From an uncultured Muribaculaceae bacterium (GTDB lineage: Bacteria > Bacteroidota > Bacteroidia > Bacteroidales > Muribaculaceae), in the NCBI GenBank assembly GCA_910586175.1, contig CAJUIJ010000162.1:1-5629 (forward strand): 5,629 bases of DNA, written 5' to 3'. A program made the translations under genes and the position numbers. How positions within the stretch are numbered: the stretch's first letter is position 1; every line of letters starts with the position of its first letter. A model generated the notes under the pieces. It did no database searches, was not told the DNA's origin, and saw only the letters and a list, made by a program, of their open reading frames with translations. Shown here piece after piece: positions 1 to 5,164 of this stretch.

Positions 1-1
1 G

Positions 2-127
2 CGCACCATCGCGATCCGCGTGCCTGACGACATCGCCGCGCTGCTCGATGCGCAGCCCAACAAGTCAGACTACATCATCGACGCCATCCGCGCCTACAGC
101 GGCCTCCAAGCCCCGGAGGTGAAATGA
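2..127 (+). CDS. Ribbon-helix-helix (CopG/Arc-like) protein, C-terminal part (5'-truncated by window edge)
   Basis: The frame is open from the window edge and ends with TGA at 125-127, giving 41 visible residues. The visible part reads as a beta strand (RTIAIRVPDD), a first helix (IAALLDAQ) and a second helix (NKSDYIIDAIRAYS), the order of the ribbon-helix-helix fold of CopG/Arc/MetJ repressors and many antitoxins. In this fold the strand pairs with a partner subunit and inserts into the major groove. The phrase RVPDDI...KSDYIIDAIR is very typical of the family. The N-terminus and any upstream partner lie outside the window, so whether it is an antitoxin, a plasmid copy-control protein or a relaxosome accessory protein cannot be told. 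It is GC-rich and is the only plus-strand gene; it converges on the recombinase gene. Confidence 0.6.
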   Translation, partial: RTIAIRVPDDIAALLDAQPNKSDYIIDAIRAYSGLQAPEVK

Positions 128-216
128 GACGACAGCGGAAACCAATGGATCAATGTAAAAAACGGTTGAATTGTTAAAAAAGGATTCAATGGAATTACGG
201 TTGGCAAACAATGGAA

Positions 217-275
217 CGGCGATTTCCAAATCGCCATTAACGTAAAGCTGGCTGGTGGCGATTTGGAAATCGCCG
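217..275. repeat. Two 18-bp palindromes arranged as a 20-bp inverted repeat
   Basis: Positions 218-235 read GGCGATTTCCAAATCGCC and 257-274 read GGCGATTTGGAAATCGCC. Each is a perfect dyad of 8-base arms around a 2-base centre (CC or GG). Because only the centre differs, the two are also reverse complements of each other; with one flanking base each side this makes a 20-bp perfect inverted repeat (217-236 and 256-275) around 19 bases. It sits in the gap between the ribbon-helix-helix gene and the converging recombinase gene. It could be a pair of recombination or operator sites, or a large hairpin ending transcripts; no T-tract follows it directly on either strand. Confidence 0.75.
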
Positions 276-278
276 GGC

Positions 279-305
279 AATTCTCAGGCACTTTTTTTCA
301 AAAAA
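279..305. repeat. 27-bp direct repeat, left copy
   Basis: An exact copy of the 27 bases at 1566-1592, beginning AATTCTCAGGCAC and running into a T7-C-A6 stretch. Similarity continues with mismatches and small gaps for about 20 more bases to the right (to about 326), reaching into the last codons of the recombinase gene. It marks the downstream edge of the recombinase cassette. Confidence 0.85.
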
Positions 306-309
306 ATAT

Positions 310-1170
310 TTATTTTCTGATTTTTCGTTGTCCGTGCTTGCGATAAAGGTTGTTGAACTCTTTATCGCAGAAGATTGTATCGTATATCTGTTCGTAGGTG
401 TATTCAGGATATTGTTCAGCTATCTGGGGGATTGTCATATCGAGTTCTATCTGCTTTGTGAGGCGTTCTCTGTCAATATCCTCAATCACTTCATACTCTC
501 CATCCTTGTAGGATATCGGCACTTTTCTCTTCGTGTTATCCAATTTCTCTATATGTTTTGAGTACTTTACGCCCCATCTGTGCAGCCATCGCATGATGGT
601 CTCGCGGTCTGCATTGAAATTCTCCGCAAGCCTCCTCAACGGCACTCCCCATTTATACTGCTCTATTATGGCATCTTTCTTATCTTCAAGATTAAAGAGC
701 GGTTTAGGTGCCAACACTCCCGGAGGCCTGCCGAGCAGGATTCCCAGCTTGACCCGCAGCCTCAGACCCTCTCTCGTGCGCTGCCGTATCATCTGTCGCT
801 CGATCTCCGCCGACAAGCCAAAAGCGAATGCCAGCACCTTGCTCTGTATGTCATCGCCGAGCGTGAAGCGGTCCTTGACGGTGTAGATTTCACAGCCTTG
901 CTCCATAGCGAAGTGCAGGATATCCATCACCATGTAGAGGTCACGCCCAAGCCGGCTTATCTCCGAGGCAATGACAATATCCTCTTTCTGCAACTTCTTA
1001 AGCAGCGGGCCGAGGTTACGCTTGTCGGGGTCTTTGCCACCGCTCACACCCTCGTCCGTTATAAACTCATCGATAGTCCAGCCCTTCTCCTTGGCGAATT
1101 GTTCGACGCCCTGCTTTTGGGAGCAGATATCCTGCTCATCGGTGCTCACTCTCAAATATCCGTATATCAT
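310..1170 (-). CDS. Small serine recombinase (resolvase/invertase family) with extended C-terminus
   Basis: A 286-residue site-specific recombinase. The N-terminal catalytic domain (about 1-140) opens GYLRVSTDEQ, with the nucleophilic serine at residue 9 and Arg7 beside it. It continues with DEGVSG (39-44), SRLGRD (72-77, conserved arginines) and AEIERQMIRQRTREG (121-135), which holds the conserved Glu124-Arg125 and starts the dimer helix. GRPPG (147-151) leads into the DNA-binding part, with a helix-turn-helix at about 163-200. Resolvases and invertases usually have about 180-210 residues; the extra roughly 85 residues include a second HTH-like stretch (about 236-266) of unknown role. Members invert, resolve or integrate DNA through a serine-DNA link with a 2-base stagger. 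Its ATG overlaps the stop of the upstream gene (ATGA), implying translational coupling. Target sites are not known; the repeats around it are candidates. Confidence 0.93.
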   Translation of the reverse strand: MIYGYLRVSTDEQDICSQKQGVEQFAKEKGWTIDEFITDEGVSGGKDPDKRNLGPLLKKLQKEDIVIASEISRLGRDLYMVMDILHFAMEQGCEIYTVKDRFTLGDDIQSKVLAFAFGLSAEIERQMIRQRTREGLRLRVKLGILLGRPPGVLAPKPLFNLEDKKDAIIEQYKWGVPLRRLAENFNADRETIMRWLHRWGVKYSKHIEKLDNTKRKVPISYKDGEYEVIEDIDRERLTKQIELDMTIPQIAEQYPEYTYEQIYDTIFCDKEFNNLYRKHGQRKIRK

Positions 1171-1547
1171 ATCGAATTGTTTTTGGGCAGATCATATTCT
1201 CCGGCTATCCGGGTTGCCCATTTCGGATACCAGTTTATTTTTAATCCGGCTTCAGAGTATTCCTGTGCGTTTGCATAGGAATCTTCAAGCTCATTTACAT
1301 ATTGCCTGATGAGTGTCACTATCTCGGCATCGGGCGTTTCGGCACCGTCTATATGAAACTTCTTCTTGATGTATCGAAGAGCGGATCGCAGGCTTGTGGA
1401 GTATGTGTAGTCGCTATGAGAGCCGCCTAAAACATACACCATCGCAAGAATCTTAGCCGACTTGTCTTTGCTGATTGCAGGTATATCGGCTTGCAAACAC
1501 GATTCATACCATTGGTCTCTTATGTCCATGTCATTCAGGGTCGTCAT
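1167..1547 (-). CDS. Hypothetical protein (126 aa) coupled to the serine recombinase
   Basis: I do not recognise this protein. It has 126 residues, no signal peptide, no membrane segment and no cysteine pair. The sequence looks mostly helical: KSAKILAMVYVLGG (about 29-42), SLRSALRYIKKKF (about 52-64), then a long acidic helix AEIVTLIRQYVNELEDSYANAQEY. The final part is basic and aromatic (INWYPKWATRIAGEYDLP). The stop codon shares the sequence ATGA with the recombinase start, so the two are almost certainly made together. A role as recombination accessory or directionality factor is a guess from position only. The start at 1547 has no visible Shine-Dalgarno site. Upstream lie 71 bases holding the right copy of the 27-bp repeat, so the gene may depend on read-through from the PP-loop gene or on a promoter near the repeat. 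Confidence 0.75.
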   Translation of the reverse strand: MTTLNDMDIRDQWYESCLQADIPAISKDKSAKILAMVYVLGGSHSDYTYSTSLRSALRYIKKKFHIDGAETPDAEIVTLIRQYVNELEDSYANAQEYSEAGLKINWYPKWATRIAGEYDLPKNNSI

Positions 1548-1565
1548 AATGTGAAGTCTATATCA

Positions 1566-1592
1566 AATTCTCAGGCACTTTTTTTCAAAAAA
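1566..1592. repeat. 27-bp direct repeat, right copy
   Basis: Identical to 279-305 and in the same orientation. The degenerate extension (1593-1618) contains ATTTATTTT and GATTTTG, matching 308-326 with mismatches, and runs up to the stop codon of the PP-loop gene. The two copies are offset by 1287 bases and enclose exactly the two-gene recombinase unit. On the minus strand the extension can also fold as a weak AT-only stem (AAAATCA with TGATTTT), so a terminator role for the PP-loop gene is possible. Confidence 0.85.
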
Positions 1593-1618
1593 TCATTTAT
1601 TTTTTTTGATTTTGTCGG

Positions 1619-2980
1619 TTAGCTCTTGGGAGAAGCGTAAGGACCAGCAAGGGTCATCAATAAAGGTGTCAAATATATTGCGTCATATCTCGCTCGCACC
1701 CTCTTGTAGAGTTCCTCTTGCCTCTTTGTGAACGGCATAAACGAACGATTGAGCCAACGGCAGATGTAGTAGGGCTTGTTGTCTGAGCAATCCATATTAC
1801 TCCCTGTAATCATCCAATCAATATCAGCCGAGCCTCGTTCTCTTGCGAGAATAAAAGCGTCTATCAGTTTCGGATATTTCATCAAGTAGTAGAAATTCCT
1901 TGTGAAATTGCTTTTAGGGCAGACTATGCAACCAACTCTCTTAGTGTGATGATATTCGGGGTTTACAGGCAGATTGTACTTGTAAATGTAATCCCAAATA
2001 TCATCATCCGACCAATCTACAATAGGCATAAGCTGAATAACACTTGCACCTCCTACGGATTGACAATTCTCCACAAAATATTCGCTCACTAATTCTTTGT
2101 TCTTTTTAAGAGTGGTTTTATTCTTTGCGGAAAATGCCGTGCGAGATGAACGTGCATTACTCTCTGCTCTGCGCACCCCGACGATGGAACAATTGTCAAC
2201 ATTTTTAGGGTTGTGCTTGAAGTCCCTGCAGCAATAGGCAGCTTGCACAGTCGGAAGAAAACCTTTATGATTTGCCGATATGTTTTCGATAAAGCCATAG
2301 GGAACATTCTTGCGCCATATTACATCGGGGTAATGCTCGCTGATGAAACGCTTGGTCGTGTTGCTCTCAAACGCTACGTTGTAATAAGCCTTAAATACTA
2401 TGCCACTGCGTTTGCAAAGGTCATAGCAAACTTGACTATCCTTCCCACCAGAAAAGCCGAGACAGACTTCAAAACCCATCTTCCCTGCTATTTTTGCGAA
2501 CTTTTGGATGCGCTCTATCGCCGTTTGCTCTAATTGGTCAGCAAAGAGATTCAATTTCTGATATTTTTTGATTACTGCGTTGATTTCTCCGATGCACTTG
2601 TCGCGGTCGGTGGGGGTGCGGAAGTAGATCTTGTTAGTGTCAATGGGGTTATTACATTCTTCTTCTATATCCTCACCTCCAATCCATGCCGTTATACACA
2701 TCCAATTAACTCTTTTCATTTCAGATTCGGGGAAAGTGTTAATCATCGCTTCAATCCAGCCTTCCCAATATTGCTTATGCCATTCATATTCATCCTCGGT
2801 CATAAGCCCTTTCTCAGATTCAAGAGTATTCATACCCTCAAAACCGTGCTGATATTGACCGATAATATACTCTTTGGCTTGCTCGTCAAGTGAATCCCAA
2901 TTGTGCTGCAAGTCGTTGTCCAATTGGGAATTTTCTGAATTATTCCCTAATTCTCCCGATTTTTTCTCTTTTGTTCCCAT
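1619..2980 (-). CDS. PAPS-reductase-like PP-loop (ATP pyrophosphatase) protein with unassigned N-terminal domain
   Basis: 453 residues. The core (about 165-400) is an adenine-nucleotide alpha-hydrolase fold: SGGKDS at 177-182 is the PP-loop that binds the ATP pyrophosphate, followed by GVRRAES (268-274), a family-typical motif, and WSDDDIWDYI (323-332). Cys250-Cys251 and Cys351/Cys354 (GCIVCP) could bind an iron-sulfur cluster or zinc, as proposed for related thiolation and DndC-type enzymes. Relatives reduce phosphoadenylyl sulfate, thiolate tRNA or help add sulfur to DNA; nothing here identifies the substrate. Cysteine biosynthesis is unlikely because no sulfate-assimilation genes are nearby and the protein is far longer than CysH (about 240 aa). 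Residues 1-165 are acidic and tryptophan-rich and I recognise no domain there. The gene starts 33 bases after the HTH gene, so they probably share a transcript. It is AT-richer than its HTH neighbour. Confidence 0.85.
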   Translation of the reverse strand: MGTKEKKSGELGNNSENSQLDNDLQHNWDSLDEQAKEYIIGQYQHGFEGMNTLESEKGLMTEDEYEWHKQYWEGWIEAMINTFPESEMKRVNWMCITAWIGGEDIEEECNNPIDTNKIYFRTPTDRDKCIGEINAVIKKYQKLNLFADQLEQTAIERIQKFAKIAGKMGFEVCLGFSGGKDSQVCYDLCKRSGIVFKAYYNVAFESNTTKRFISEHYPDVIWRKNVPYGFIENISANHKGFLPTVQAAYCCRDFKHNPKNVDNCSIVGVRRAESNARSSRTAFSAKNKTTLKKNKELVSEYFVENCQSVGGASVIQLMPIVDWSDDDIWDYIYKYNLPVNPEYHHTKRVGCIVCPKSNFTRNFYYLMKYPKLIDAFILARERGSADIDWMITGSNMDCSDNKPYYICRWLNRSFMPFTKRQEELYKRVRARYDAIYLTPLLMTLAGPYASPKS

Positions 2981-2982
2981 AT

Positions 2983-3010
2983 TATTAATTATTATCTATT
3001 AATTATTAAC
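2983..3010. repeat. 14-bp tandem repeat in AT-only spacer
   Basis: Two adjacent 14-base units, TATTAATTATTATC and TATTAATTATTAAC, differ at one position and fill most of the 33-base gap between the HTH and PP-loop genes. On the minus strand it forms the AT-rich leader directly upstream of the PP-loop ATG, where no Shine-Dalgarno site is seen. Confidence 0.7.
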
Positions 3011-3013
3011 TAT

Positions 3014-3385
3014 TTAGTTGTAGGGGTCGTAGCGGGCTATCTGGTCCGCTATGCCGGTGTCGGGGTCCTTGGCCCATTCCTTGGCCGGCACAATGCACTC
3101 GGCCACCTTCGGGTGCTTGAGGCGGAAACGCGCCCACTTGTAGTCCACGGTGTCGAACACCGCGCGGGTGTTGCCCGCCGCGCTCCGCGCCCCCGTGGAG
3201 TGCCTGCCGAATTTCATGAAGAGCTTGCGCACGCGCATCTCCGCCACCCCCATCAGCCGGGCTATCTCGGCAGGCGTGCATCCCTGCTCGTCGTGCATGG
3301 CGCACGCCGTCACGAAGGTCTCATGGGTCATCCACACAATCCGCTTGTCTCTGACGGCCTCGCTGCCGCCCGTCGTCTCTCTCAT
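3014..3385 (-). CDS. Small helix-turn-helix protein (123 aa)
   Basis: A short protein with one clear helix-turn-helix at about 37-60 (TPAEIARLMGVAEMRVRKLF), of the kind that reads as 'small invader uses an adaptor or regulator'; the rest, AVFDTVDYKWARFRLKHPKVAECIVP, is not recognised. No ligand-binding or catalytic motif is visible. It is probably a DNA-binding regulator or element-encoded protein, with exact family unknown. The start at 3385 has GAGAGG only two bases upstream, which is tight; an alternative is Met19 (MTHETF, position 3331). It is strongly GC-rich compared with the PP-loop gene behind it, which suggests different origins although the spacing implies co-transcription. It follows a strong terminator, so it begins a new transcription unit; I could not find a convincing promoter in the 50 bases between. 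Confidence 0.75.
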   Translation of the reverse strand: MRETTGGSEAVRDKRIVWMTHETFVTACAMHDEQGCTPAEIARLMGVAEMRVRKLFMKFGRHSTGARSAAGNTRAVFDTVDYKWARFRLKHPKVAECIVPAKEWAKDPDTGIADQIARYDPYN

Positions 3386-3436
3386 ATCCTCTCAGTTTTT
3401 ATTTTATGCTTGGTCAGTATCATTTCGGTTGCCGAC

Positions 3437-3469
3437 AAAAAAGGCGGCTCCCGAATTGTGGGAACCGCC
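3437..3469 (-). terminator. Rho-independent terminator after hicB
   Basis: On the minus strand GGCGGTTCCC, loop ACAATTC, GGGAGCCGCC, then six T. The stem is 10 bp including one G-U pair, and the T run is at 3437-3442. It lies 27 bases past the hicB stop and separates hicAB from the HTH/PP-loop unit. Confidence 0.9.
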
Positions 3470-3495
3470 GCCTGATGGATGGTTGAATTTACAAC

Positions 3496-3897
3496 TCAGA
3501 GGCTGAACTCCAGGAGTTCATGCCCGAGTGAGTGTAATGCGTTCTCGATTTTCTCCCGCGCTTGCTTGCGGGGCTTGGACACGCCGTTGGCGTAGTTCCA
3601 TAATTGCTTCTGGTTAATGCCCGTGAGACGCTCGAGGGCTGCGTTGGTAAAGATGCCTTGGTAGTAGCGAAGAAGAGACTCAGCATCATAGTGCCATTCC
3701 AAAGGCCACCCCTCGGCAATCGGCTCTGCCCATTCGGCTTCGGGAGTGATCTCCTTGTAGATTCGGATTGCCTCAAGCACATCGCGCTTCACCTCGGCCA
3801 CAGTTTCGCCGGCTGCATAGATGCCATCGCAATTCTCTGCAAAGCCACCGAACGAGTCACCGCTCGCGCTGATGTTGATGATAAGTTTTTTTGACAT
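3496..3897 (-). CDS. hicB: HicB family antitoxin
   Basis: A 133-residue antitoxin from the start MSKKLIINI. The N-terminal half (IINISASGDSFGGFAENCDGIYAAGETVAEVKRDVLEAIRIY in pieces) is the partial RNase-H-like HicB fold that blocks the toxin: an opening strand, then GFAENCDG and the GETVAEVKRDVLEAI helix. The C-terminal part (about 80-130, ALERLTGINQKQLWNYANGVSKPRKQ) is an XRE-type helix-turn-helix, so it should bind its own promoter. The frame stays open to an ATG at 3939, but the added MHIRRNPIIQYHVV does not look like HicB and would begin inside the junction hairpin flank, so 3897 is preferred. It follows the toxin gene by 55 bases, the usual toxin-first hicAB order, and is closed by the terminator at 3437-3469. 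Confidence 0.9.
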   Translation of the reverse strand: MSKKLIINISASGDSFGGFAENCDGIYAAGETVAEVKRDVLEAIRIYKEITPEAEWAEPIAEGWPLEWHYDAESLLRYYQGIFTNAALERLTGINQKQLWNYANGVSKPRKQAREKIENALHSLGHELLEFSL

Positions 3898-3942
3898 AAC
3901 TACGTGATATTGAATTATTGGATTTCGTCTGATATGCATGTA

Positions 3943-3971
3943 AGATATGGGGTTATTTCAGCCCCATATCT
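3943..3971 (-). promoter_or_regulatory. Perfect 10-bp hairpin across the hicA stop codon
   Basis: AGATATGGGG (3943-3952) and CCCCATATCT (3962-3971) are exact reverse complements around nine bases that contain the hicA stop codon (TAA on the minus strand). No T run follows on the minus strand, so it is not a typical terminator. In the mRNA it would sit between the toxin end and the antitoxin start, where it could slow ribosomes, mark an RNA processing site or set toxin/antitoxin ratio. Function is inferred. Confidence 0.7.
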
Positions 3972-4135
3972 CTCATGATTTTACGCCTTAACGGCTCCGG
4001 TATCTCTTTTGCCCCATGGTAGGGGACACTCACATTGGGTGATCCGGCTTTCGTGTAGATCTTGTGGCTACCCTCTTGCCGCAATTCAACCCATCCATTT
4101 CTTGCAATAAGCCTGTGAAATTCTTTGTATTTCAT
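3953..4135 (-). CDS. hicA: HicA family toxin (mRNA interferase)
   Basis: A 60-residue protein of the normal HicA length with the double-stranded-RNA-binding-like fold. The diagnostic features are present in order: KEFHRLIARNGW, then RQEGSHKIYTK with the catalytic histidine at residue 24, then VSVPYHGAKEIPEPLRRKIMRDMGL. HicA toxins cut mRNA, independently of the ribosome in the studied cases, and are held inactive by HicB. The gene is first in the operon and has its own well-formed promoter. The predicted transcript would begin about 15 bases before the ATG, giving a very short leader without a clear Shine-Dalgarno site. All key residues are intact, so the module is predicted to be functional. 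Confidence 0.94.
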   Translation of the reverse strand: MKYKEFHRLIARNGWVELRQEGSHKIYTKAGSPNVSVPYHGAKEIPEPLRRKIMRDMGLK

Positions 4136-4145
4136 CGGTCACTTA

Positions 4146-4207
4146 TTTTGATAATACAAAAATAGGAAATTTTTCTATTATATCAAAATATTAATGGAAA
4201 TTTTTCC
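4146..4207. promoter_or_regulatory. Palindromic operator candidate for HicB
   Basis: The segment 4146-4188 is a large imperfect palindrome: TTTTGATAATA pairs with TATTATATCAAAA with bulged bases, and AATAG pairs with CTATT inside. GGAAATTTTTC occurs inside it (4165-4175) and again at 4196-4206, 31 bases away or about three DNA turns, the second copy reading GGAAATTTTTCC. AAAATAGGAAA and TTTCCTATTTT also form an outer inverted repeat. It covers both promoter boxes, as expected for an autorepressed toxin-antitoxin promoter. Confidence 0.6.
4157..4187 (-). promoter_or_regulatory. Bacteroidetes-type promoter of hicAB
   Basis: On the minus strand TTTG (4184-4187), 19 bases, then TATTTTTG (4157-4164), a full match to the TTTG / TAnnTTTG pattern used by the Bacteroidetes primary sigma factor. 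The expected start site is near 4150, about 15 bases before the hicA ATG. Confidence 0.8.
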
Positions 4208-4261
4208 TATTTTAACATTTTGTGCGGTTCCCATCATGTCAATGTTCTCTCGGTTCGGGTC

Positions 4262-4311
4262 CTGCCGGTTGGGTGCGGGGAGGGCGCGTCGGCCGCTCCC
4301 CGGCCCGGCAG
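4262..4311. repeat. GC-rich two-tier stem-loop in the dnaC-hicA gap
   Basis: CTGCCGG (4262-4268) pairs with CCGGCAG (4305-4311), and inside it CGGGGAG (4276-4282) pairs with CTCCCCG (4296-4302), around a 13-base loop, with a 7/2-base internal loop between the stems. No T run follows on either strand. It stands out as a GC island between AT-rich stretches in the gene-poor 4199-4429 gap. Confidence 0.55.
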
Positions 4312-4348
4312 AAAATAGAAATTTGTCTTGGTTGAAATCAAAAATCTT

Positions 4349-4368
4349 AAAAAAACATTTACTGTTTT
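4349..4368 (-). terminator. Weak terminator candidate downstream of the ATPase gene
   Basis: On the minus strand AAAACA, loop GTAAA, TGTTTT followed by three more T. The 6-bp stem is nearly all A-T and weak, so this is a low-confidence end for the ATPase transcript. Confidence 0.3.
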
Positions 4369-4384
4369 CTTGCATCAGGTTTCG

Positions 4385-4422
4385 CCCGGCTCTCCGGGTC
4401 GGGGTCCCTCACGGGCTGCCCC
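4385..4422 (-). other. Tandem hairpins just after the ATPase stop codon
   Basis: On the minus strand the first hairpin pairs GGGG with CCCC and, inside, CCC with GGG around a GTGA loop (a GNRA tetraloop), with a 3/1-base internal loop (4401-4422). The second pairs CCCGG with CCGGG around AGAG (4385-4398). They start eight bases after the stop codon. They may protect the 3' end or help terminate with the T-rich stretch near 4349. Confidence 0.45.
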
Positions 4423-4429
4423 AAGTCCG

Positions 4430-5164
4430 TCATCTGAAAGATTCGGCGTCGGCAAACAGCACCACCTCAAACATCTCGCGCAGCCTGTCTGATATACGCG
4501 CGTCTCCATAGTGCTTCTTGATTTCGTCTTCGTCAAGGTTGCTCGTCATCAGGGTGAAGAGCCGGCGGTCATAACGCTCCAGCAGCAGGTCGGCCATCGG
4601 GGTCTGATTGCGCCCGTAATCCATGATCACCGCCGGCTCCGAGCCGAGGTCGTCTATGCCGAGGGCGGGGTTGAGCACAGCCGCCCGGTAACGCTCCGGG
4701 TCAGTGCGTACCCATTCGGCTATCTGCCGCGCCGTCACGATCCTTATGCCGAAATCGCTCTGGTACTTGTGGCCGAGCATGTACGGGTCAACGAGCTTGG
4801 CAGCCGCCGCGCCATGATACACATTGTCGATGGCACGCATCAGCGTCGTCTTGCCGTTGCCCACCGAGCCCAGGAAGCCTATGCCGAAGCGGCGGGGCGC
4901 CGCTGCCATTTTTCCGGACATTCCATCGTCGACGCTCGATAGCAGCCGCGCCACCCTGTCTATAATTTGCCCCGTGAAGCCCTCCAGACGGCACGTGCCG
5001 CCCCGCGAGGCCACCTGGCGTGTGTAGTATAACCTCAAGGCATTCGAGAGCCTCAGAGGCGAAATCGGGAGCCTAAAATCCCGCGCCCCACTTCTTTGTC
5101 GGGCCTGCATCTGCCGGAACTCCCCGCCGAGTGTCGCCGGCTCCCACTTTTTTTGCTTTTTCAT
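4430..5164 (-). CDS. DnaC/IstB-like AAA+ ATPase (probable helicase loader)
   Basis: A P-loop ATPase of the DnaC/IstB group. Numbered from the upstream ATG at 5197, Walker A is GSVGNGKTT (110-118), Walker B is LGIDDLG (179-185), the sensor segment is MTSNLDEDEI (217-226), and SDRLREMF (236-243) is the arginine-bearing motif typical of DnaC-like loaders. Such proteins load a replicative helicase on DNA or assist transposases; the neighbouring initiator-like protein favours the replication role, and no transposase is present. The start is uncertain: 5197 (MTVNLK) and 5164 (MKKQKK) are in frame. I chose 5164 because it reduces the overlap with the upstream gene to 92 bases and has the A-rich leader common in this group; 5197 would give 255 residues. 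The gene is GC-rich. Hairpins follow its stop. Confidence 0.85.
   Translation of the reverse strand: MKKQKKWEPATLGGEFRQMQARQRSGARDFRLPISPLRLSNALRLYYTRQVASRGGTCRLEGFTGQIIDRVARLLSSVDDGMSGKMAAAPRRFGIGFLGSVGNGKTTLMRAIDNVYHGAAAAKLVDPYMLGHKYQSDFGIRIVTARQIAEWVRTDPERYRAAVLNPALGIDDLGSEPAVIMDYGRNQTPMADLLLERYDRRLFTLMTSNLDEDEIKKHYGDARISDRLREMFEVVLFADAESFR

Noticed and set aside
65..291. Minus-strand open frames across the left gap
   Set aside because: They run through the palindromes and into the ribbon-helix-helix gene antisense; the translations have no protein-like pattern.
580..1278. A 232-codon plus-strand open frame opposite the recombinase
   Set aside because: It is the antisense shadow of a clear serine recombinase with intact catalytic motifs and shows no domain of its own.
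1548..1592. The right 27-bp repeat as a Bacteroidetes promoter for the cassette
   Set aside because: A TTTG is present, but at 19-21 bases there is no TAnnTTTG; the nearest candidate, TAGACTTC, is 25 bases away and a poor match.
1619..2980. A sulfate-assimilation cysH gene
   Set aside because: The protein is nearly twice CysH length and no sulfate-assimilation neighbours are present, so it is called only as a PP-loop, PAPS-reductase-like protein.
2983..3010. CRISPR-like or iteron repeats
   Set aside because: Only two 14-bp AT-only units are present; too few and too simple for either.
4178..4511. Short open frames on both strands in the hicA-ATPase gap
   Set aside because: They read through the hicA promoter, GC hairpins or the ATPase gene end; composition is proline/arginine/glycine rich and unlike a protein.
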